Assembly (NCBI GenBank): GCA_964484795.1
Contig: CAZAFN010000021.1
Coordinates: forward strand, 1 to 28,904
Direction: 5' to 3'
From: CAZAFN01 sp964484795
Lineage (GTDB): Bacteria; Pseudomonadota; Alphaproteobacteria; Methylaequorales; Methylaequoraceae
Length of the DNA: 28,904 bases
Every line of letters starts with the position of its first letter. The stretch's first letter is position 1. Positions 23,932-28,904 of the stretch are shown piece after piece. The position numbers and the translations under genes are program-made. The notes under the pieces are model-generated. The model was not told the origin of the DNA and did not search any database. It saw only the letters and a list, made by a program, of their open reading frames with translations.

Positions 23932-25828
23932 ACATAGTGTTCAAGGAATTAGATCGAAGTTGATTCTTAATTTTAGAGATTGCTAGTAGTGGAAAATATT
24001 TAGCATACCCATGATATTTTAAATAAAAAACTTTAGGAAAACCCACTGCAGTATAATGGTCTTCAGTCCAATTTTTTTTCTTTAGTAGGTAAGATACTCC
24101 TTTTCTTACCTCTAGGCTATCAATTTGCCCAGAAGCTAGCAGTCCCATTATAGCCCAAGCAGTTTGTGAAGGGGTGCTGACTTTGGAGTGGTTTCTAGAA
24201 TTTTCGTAATATGATTTTCCATCTTCACCCCACCCGCCATCTTCTCTTTGCATTGATTTTAAATATTCTATAGCTTTGTTTATTACTATTTTTTTGTTTG
24301 GAAATTCAAGCAAATTAAGTGATGATAAGGCTGACCAAGTTCCATAAATGTAATTTGTACCCCATCTACCGTACCAACTTCCATTTTTTTCTTGTTCTGA
24401 CAAAATATAATCTAGACCTTTTTTTATTATTTTTTTGTCTTCAGGATTATTAAGTTGTTTTAAAAAACTAATGCATCTTGCTGAAACATCAGTTGTTGGA
24501 GGGTCTAATAAAGCACCATGATCTGCAAATGGAATATAATTAAGATAAGTGTGATCATTATTTATGTCAAATGCTCCCCACCCTCCGTTTTTTGATTGCA
24601 TAGAAATAATCCACATTCTAGTTCTCTCAATACATTTTTCAATTTTCTCATTTTTTTTTAATCTGTTATATCTATCTAAAAACATACCAACTAATGCAGT
24701 GTCGTCTACGTCAGGATAGGATTCATTGTTAAACTGAAATGCCCACCCACCAGGTTTAAGTTTTTCATTGTTAATTGACCAATCTCCAGTTTTTTTTATT
24801 TCTTTTTTTAAGAACCAACTAGCTAAATCATCAACATTTTTATTGTTTTCCAATAGAACGTGACCCATCCAGCCAGAGTCCCAAACTGGAGAAACACAAG
24901 GTTGACAATATGCAGAGTCTTTTTTTTGTATGACTAATTTTTTAATTGCATTTTTTACAGTTTTAACTTCTTTGATAAATCTTTTTTGTTCATCTAAGTC
25001 TAGGGCTATTAATGAGTTTACCATTGCCGGGAAAATACCCCCTAACCCATCATCACCATTTAATCTTTTAATTATCCATTCATTTGCATCCTCTAGACAT
25101 CTTTTTTTCATACTATTTGGAAAGAAAGGAAAGGTTCTTCTAGCTATTTGATCAACATATAAAAAAAGTTTTGACAGAAAATTTGCATTTTGGGTTACTT
25201 TGGGTTTGTTTAATGTATGGCTAGGTTTTAAAAAAACCTCATTTATAGAAATTGAATTGGGATTGTTAGCAAGTGGTTTCTTATGCATTATAATTAGTAA
25301 CGGAACTAATACTGTTCGTGACCAATAGGAAATTTTATATATATTAAATGGGAACCATTTTGGAAACTTCATTATTTCTATTGGCATAAAAGGAACTGCA
25401 TTCCAAGAAATCTGACCAAAAATAGCAAGCGAAATTTTGGTAAAGACGTTTGCTTTTTCCCCACCACCACTAGATAAAATATATTTCTTTGCTTTCTTCA
25501 TTAACTTTGAATTGGGATCAAAACCAGAGAGTTTTAATGCAAAATAGGTCTTTACTGAGGCGCTAACATCTGATTTGCCATCATAAAATAAGGGCCAACC
25601 GCCTTCTTTATTTTGTTTGCTCAATAGATACTTCACTATTTTTTTTTGCAAGTTTACGTCTATATCTCCTAGATAATGCATTAACAATATCAATTCAGAT
25701 GGGATTGTGGAATCAGCCTCAAGTTCATATACAAAACATCCTTCATCTAATTTTTTTGAATTTTGCTTGGCAAGTATTTTTTTTACCTTTAATTCAGAGG
25801 TTGCTAACATTTGATTGAGTTCATGCAT
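23921..25828 (-). CDS. shc: Squalene-hopene cyclase
   Basis: Membrane-associated class II triterpene cyclase (HpnF) that folds squalene into hopene and hopanol. The protonating DxDD motif is D373-V-D-D376 in ESYPDVDDTAL. Several QW repeats are visible (KEGGWPL near 75, GDGKSYYENS after REDGGWG, KNGGWGAFD, KNGSWYGRWG), as is the active-site region QPCVSPVWDSGW (309-320). At 635 residues it is of the usual size. Thirteen bases follow the hpnE stop upstream of it. Confidence 0.96.
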   Translation of the reverse strand: MHELNQMLATSELKVKKILAKQNSKKLDEGCFVYELEADSTIPSELILLMHYLGDIDVNLQKKIVKYLLSKQNKEGGWPLFYDGKSDVSASVKTYFALKLSGFDPNSKLMKKAKKYILSSGGGEKANVFTKISLAIFGQISWNAVPFMPIEIMKFPKWFPFNIYKISYWSRTVLVPLLIIMHKKPLANNPNSISINEVFLKPSHTLNKPKVTQNANFLSKLFLYVDQIARRTFPFFPNSMKKRCLEDANEWIIKRLNGDDGLGGIFPAMVNSLIALDLDEQKRFIKEVKTVKNAIKKLVIQKKDSAYCQPCVSPVWDSGWMGHVLLENNKNVDDLASWFLKKEIKKTGDWSINNEKLKPGGWAFQFNNESYPDVDDTALVGMFLDRYNRLKKNEKIEKCIERTRMWIISMQSKNGGWGAFDINNDHTYLNYIPFADHGALLDPPTTDVSARCISFLKQLNNPEDKKIIKKGLDYILSEQEKNGSWYGRWGTNYIYGTWSALSSLNLLEFPNKKIVINKAIEYLKSMQREDGGWGEDGKSYYENSRNHSKVSTPSQTAWAIMGLLASGQIDSLEVRKGVSYLLKKKNWTEDHYTAVGFPKVFYLKYHGYAKYFPLLAISKIKNQLRSNSLNTMYGV

Positions 25829-25841
25829 GGTCTTTAATAAC

Positions 25842-27086
25842 TTAAAATTTTAATAATTCAATAGCTTTTTTTCCAGAAAGAATTGATCCTTCAATAGTGC
25901 ATGGCAAGTTTATTTGAGTCCAATCACCTGCTAGAATTAAATTTTCAGGTATTTTTTTTATTTTTTTTAAAAGTTCAATGTTTTCTGGAGATTGTTCATA
26001 TGTTGCTTTTTTTTCTCTAATTACCCTAAAATCCACCATTCTTTTTTTAACACTCAAGTATTTACAAACTTCTTCCCAGACCAAGCTTGCAATTTTCTCG
26101 ACTTCCATCTCATTATAATTGTTAGCGTTACTAACTGTCACTGAAATGTGGTTCTCTTTTACAAATATCCATTGCGAAATAGAGTTGACCATTCCTATTA
26201 TCTGATTATCAAATAGTTGAAGAAAATTTTTTGCTAATTTAAAATGTATATTTAATATTGTATTATAATTATTTGGAACAGAATAATTTGAAAAGATTTT
26301 GTTAAACTGATTTAATGGCAACGCTAAAACCACTTTCTCACTAGAATCTATTTTTACTGATTTTTTATCAAATACAAGCTCAGTAATTCTGTTTTTTTTG
26401 ATAGCCACCCTTTTCAGAGTTGTTTTGAAGTTTATATTGAATCCCTTTTTTTTCATCAATCCTAAACATGGGTGAATAAGGGTATCATTCCAGTTCTTTT
26501 TTGGTTGATATAAATAACATTTGTTTTTGCCTCTAAATATAGTCTTTTTTAATACATTGGATAAAATTTTTGCCGAAGCTTCTTTAGGTGAAGTATTCAT
26601 AATTCCAAGGGTAAATGGCTCCCAGAATGATTTGAAAATATTAGAATTTCCGATAAGATCAAAGACTTTTTTATTTTTTTTTACAAAAATAAACTTTAGA
26701 AATGAGATATAATCAAATGGGCTTGAATCAGGTATTCTTTTATTTTTATTGAATATCCAGGAAGTAGCAAATTTTTCATCAAGATTGAGGTTCCATTTTT
26801 TAGTTTCTTTGAAATCAAAAAAATAAAAGTTTGGTGCAATTTTTTTTAAAGTTTTGAGGGAGTTGATTTTTTCACAAAAATTGAGGAAATTTTCATTGGC
26901 AGATAAGACAAGATGATTGCCATTGTCAATTTCACCACCAATTTTTTTATCAAAAAATGATCTACATCTACCACCAGCCATTCCAGATGATTCAAAAATT
27001 TCTAAATCAATATTTTTTTCAATGGCATTTACACATGCGGATAAACCAGACAAACCAGCGCCAATTATGTATACTTTTTTTCTTAT
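25842..27086 (-). CDS. hpnE: Hydroxysqualene dehydroxylase, apparent AUA start
   Basis: FAD enzyme of the amine oxidase family that reduces hydroxysqualene to squalene. The first canonical initiator in frame (TTG at 27053) lies within the FAD loop; upstream codons give IRKKVYIIGAGLSGLSA, the expected N-terminus. Between that loop and the hpnD stop there is no ATG, GTG or TTG. The best start is ATA at 27084-27086, right after the hpnD stop and five bases after an AGGTG. The following ESSGMAGGRCRSF motif and the C-terminal LAGDWT segment complete the FAD site. hpnE is in the same frame as hpnD, so read-through would yield a fusion. Total length from ATA is 414 residues. Confidence 0.85.
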   Translation of the reverse strand: MRKKVYIIGAGLSGLSACVNAIEKNIDLEIFESSGMAGGRCRSFFDKKIGGEIDNGNHLVLSANENFLNFCEKINSLKTLKKIAPNFYFFDFKETKKWNLNLDEKFATSWIFNKNKRIPDSSPFDYISFLKFIFVKKNKKVFDLIGNSNIFKSFWEPFTLGIMNTSPKEASAKILSNVLKKTIFRGKNKCYLYQPKKNWNDTLIHPCLGLMKKKGFNINFKTTLKRVAIKKNRITELVFDKKSVKIDSSEKVVLALPLNQFNKIFSNYSVPNNYNTILNIHFKLAKNFLQLFDNQIIGMVNSISQWIFVKENHISVTVSNANNYNEMEVEKIASLVWEEVCKYLSVKKRMVDFRVIREKKATYEQSPENIELLKKIKKIPENLILAGDWTQINLPCTIEGSILSGKKAIELLKF

Positions 27087-27096
27087 TTAAACACCT
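27084..27096 (-). promoter_or_regulatory. Ribosome binding site with ATA start of hpnE
   Basis: AGGTG (complement of 27092-27096), part of the last hpnD codons, is followed after five bases (including the TAA stop) by ATA (complement of 27084-27086). The spacing is ideal for initiation and the resulting N-terminus fits the family. The alternative is re-initiation or read-through from hpnD. Confidence 0.5.
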
Positions 27097-27929
27097 AAAA
27101 AGAATTTTATTAAAATGTAAATTTTTTCAAAATTATTTAACCTAATTTTTTTATCAAAAGAAATTTTTTTTCTGTACATTTTTGCATGTATGGATTTATA
27201 AAAAAGTTTCATGATTTCTGGAGCTAATATTTTTTTTGGATTCATTTTTTTTTTTAGTAGATCTGATTCCAAGAAAAAAACATTGGCCTCTTCAAGAATT
27301 TTTTGGAAGACTTCTTGCAATTCTGGATTTTTCACCAATTCATTTATGTTTTGTTTTATTTTTTTACCTTTAATTTCTTCTATTGGGAGATAACACCTTT
27401 TTCTTCTTAAATCTTCGCTGAAATCACGGATAATATTTGTTAATTGAAATGCTCTTCCAAGACAAAATGCATATTTTTTGCCTGTTTTATCTGGTAGACA
27501 AAATATCTTTATTGACAAATAACCAACTGCTACTGCAACTCTATCGCAGTATAAATCCAATTTTTTTTTTGAAGGAAATTGGATGTTTTCATCAATGTCC
27601 ATTTCCATACCTTTGATAATTGACAAAAAATCTTTTTTCTGCAAATTATATTTTTTAATTGATATTAGTAATTCACGAGATAAAAAATCATTTGTAGATC
27701 CTTTAACAAAAAGTACATTAATCCTTAAAATCCAATCTGCTAGCTTATTTTTTTTTTCTTCTTTTGATATATTTAAGTTATCTGCTATGTCATCCACTTG
27801 TCTGCAGAATGCATAAATAGAAAACATAGCTCTTCTTTGATCTTTAGGAAGAAAATTCATTCCAAAGAAAAAAGATGTTTTAGAATTTTTTACAATTTTT
27901 TCTACATTAAGTTGGTCTTCTGAAGCCAT
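27087..27929 (-). CDS. hpnD: Presqualene diphosphate synthase
   Basis: Condenses two farnesyl diphosphates to presqualene diphosphate, the first step of the HpnCDE squalene route. The 280-residue protein has both aspartate motifs: QVDDIAD (D46-D50) and NIIRDFSEDL (D169, D173). FFFGMNFLPKDQRRAMFSIYAFCR (two parts, 21-43) is typical of HpnD rather than HpnC. The start ATG follows a short spacer of 24 bases after dxs. No hpnC is found next to it, although the usual order is hpnC-hpnD-hpnE. Confidence 0.88.
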   Translation of the reverse strand: MASEDQLNVEKIVKNSKTSFFFGMNFLPKDQRRAMFSIYAFCRQVDDIADNLNISKEEKKNKLADWILRINVLFVKGSTNDFLSRELLISIKKYNLQKKDFLSIIKGMEMDIDENIQFPSKKKLDLYCDRVAVAVGYLSIKIFCLPDKTGKKYAFCLGRAFQLTNIIRDFSEDLRRKRCYLPIEEIKGKKIKQNINELVKNPELQEVFQKILEEANVFFLESDLLKKKMNPKKILAPEIMKLFYKSIHAKMYRKKISFDKKIRLNNFEKIYILIKFFLGV

Positions 27930-27953
27930 AAATATTTATGGTAAGGTATTTAT

Positions 27954-28904
27954 TTAGGCTGAACTCAATGAGACTTTCGAAGTAGGTACTATGCCTAGAA
28001 CACTCAAAACAGTTTTGGTAATAGCATCCGCATCTACTCCGCATTCCGTATTTTGATTTTCGGGTTTGCCATGATTGATAAATTTATCTGGAAAGAAAAT
28101 TGGTCTGTATTTTAAGTTTGTATCTAAAGCACCAGACCTTGTTAAAAATGACATAACTTGAGCAGAAAAACCCCCAATAGAACCTTCTTCGACAGTTATG
28201 AGTACTTCGTGATCTCTGGCTAACTGAGTGATAAGTAGTTCATCTATAGGTTTTGCAAACCTTGCGTCAACCACAGTTGTTGGCAAACCGTACGAACCTA
28301 ATGTTTCAGAAGCATTAATAGAATCTTTAAGTCTTGTTCCCAGAGAAAGAATACATACTTTGTTTCCTTCTCTAACAATTTTTGCTTTTCCTATTTCCCA
28401 AATTTCTGGTTTTTCATTGATTTTAATTCCTAAACCTTCTCCTCTAGGATATCTGAATGCTGACGGTCTATCATTTATGAGAGTTGATGTTGCTATACAA
28501 TTGCAAAGTTCGTTTTCATTGCTTGGAGCCATAACGACAAAATTTGGTAGGGTGCAAAGATAAGTTAAGTCAAAAGAACCGGCATGAGTTGCTCCATCAG
28601 CACCTACTTGGCCAGCTCTGTCGATGGCAAATCTAACTGGAAGAGATTGGATTGCAACATCATGAACAACTTGATCGTAAGCTCTTTGCAGAAATGTAGA
28701 ATAGATTGCAGCATAAGGTTTCATACCTCTTGAGGCTAATCCCGCAGCAAATGTAACGGCATGTTGTTCTGCTATTCCCACATCAAATGTTCTATTTGGA
28801 AAAGCTTTTTGAAACAAATCAACTCCAGTTCCAGAGGGCATAGCCGCAGTAATTGCAACAATACTTTTGTCAGTTTTAGCCTGCTTGATTAAGGCATTTG
28901 CAAA
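27954..28904 (-). CDS. dxs: 1-deoxy-D-xylulose-5-phosphate synthase (C-terminal part)
   Basis: Thiamine-diphosphate enzyme that makes DXP from pyruvate and glyceraldehyde-3-phosphate, the entry of the MEP pathway. The window has the last 316 residues; the frame is open through the right edge (ALIKQAKTDKSIVAITAAMPSGTG). DVGIAEQHAVTFAAGLA holds the catalytic glutamate of the TDP site, followed by RAYDQVVHDVA, IDRAGQVGADGATHAG and the C-terminal transketolase domain (VEEGSIGGFSAQV). It is the first visible gene of the minus-strand hopanoid set, and its base use is less AT-rich than hpnD and hpnE. Confidence 0.96.
   Translation of the reverse strand, partial: FANALIKQAKTDKSIVAITAAMPSGTGVDLFQKAFPNRTFDVGIAEQHAVTFAAGLASRGMKPYAAIYSTFLQRAYDQVVHDVAIQSLPVRFAIDRAGQVGADGATHAGSFDLTYLCTLPNFVVMAPSNENELCNCIATSTLINDRPSAFRYPRGEGLGIKINEKPEIWEIGKAKIVREGNKVCILSLGTRLKDSINASETLGSYGLPTTVVDARFAKPIDELLITQLARDHEVLITVEEGSIGGFSAQVMSFLTRSGALDTNLKYRPIFFPDKFINHGKPENQNTECGVDADAITKTVLSVLGIVPTSKVSLSSA

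Noticed and set aside
25842..27053. hpnE starting at TTG 27053 (403 residues)
   Set aside because: This would remove the glycines of the GAGLSGLSA FAD-binding loop, which is encoded just upstream in frame.
28228..28563. 111-codon plus-strand frame
   Set aside because: It is antisense to dxs, whose conserved motifs cover the region.

Overview
The window is AT-rich, very compact DNA from a methylotrophic bacterium that also makes hopanoids. It carries a lanthanide-type methanol dehydrogenase (xoxF, cut by the left edge), almost the whole tetrahydromethanopterin (H4MPT) and methylofuran formaldehyde-oxidation module, and a hopanoid locus flanked by MEP-pathway genes. This combination, the low GC, the very short intergenic spaces and the frequent 4-50 bp gene overlaps suggest a streamlined, probably aquatic proteobacterium, most likely an alphaproteobacterium. 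That placement is inference: there is no rRNA, and the H4MPT genes are known to move between lineages. No tRNA, rRNA, CRISPR array, insertion sequence or phage gene was seen.

Layout. (1) 1-2766, periplasmic methanol oxidation: xoxF (-), a 400 bp regulatory gap, a SoxYZ-like carrier (+), and a coupled pair of exported proteins of unknown function (-). (2) 2820-9797, cofactor synthesis: a plus-strand operon (FolB-like aldolase, MfnE-like kinase, DmrB/AfpA-like flavoprotein, dihydropteroate-synthase-like protein, DUF447, MfnB), two minus genes (MfnF-like, MfnD-like ATP-grasp) and a HisA-like gene (+). (3) 9787-16121, a minus operon: mptG, mtdB, an ATP-grasp gene, mch, a RimK-like ligase, a CitG-like gene, fae and a possible 22-residue small ORF. 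(4) 16224-19472, a plus operon: pcd, fhcB, fhcD, fhcC, with fhcA missing. (5) 19466-28904, hopanoid and isoprenoid genes: hpnM (-), then hpnA, ispH, hpnH (+), converging on dxs (partial), hpnD, hpnE, shc, hpnG (-).

How the genes fit together. XoxF oxidises methanol to formaldehyde in the periplasm. Fae condenses formaldehyde with H4MPT, MtdB and Mch oxidise the adduct to formyl-H4MPT, and the Fhc complex passes the formyl group to methylofuran and releases formate. Most remaining genes of regions 2-4 make the pterin or furan cofactors. Dxs and IspH supply isoprenoid precursors; HpnD and HpnE make squalene, Shc cyclises it, and HpnH, HpnG and HpnA act on the extended side chain.

Main oddities. 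The ATP-grasp gene (13157-14266) and hpnE (25842-27086) have essential N-terminal motifs upstream of the first ATG/GTG/TTG; both appear to start at AUU or AUA. The catalytic fhcA is absent from an otherwise intact fhc operon, and hpnC is absent from the hopanoid operon. The xoxF leader can form two hairpins. Starts or stops of several neighbouring genes are almost superimposed.
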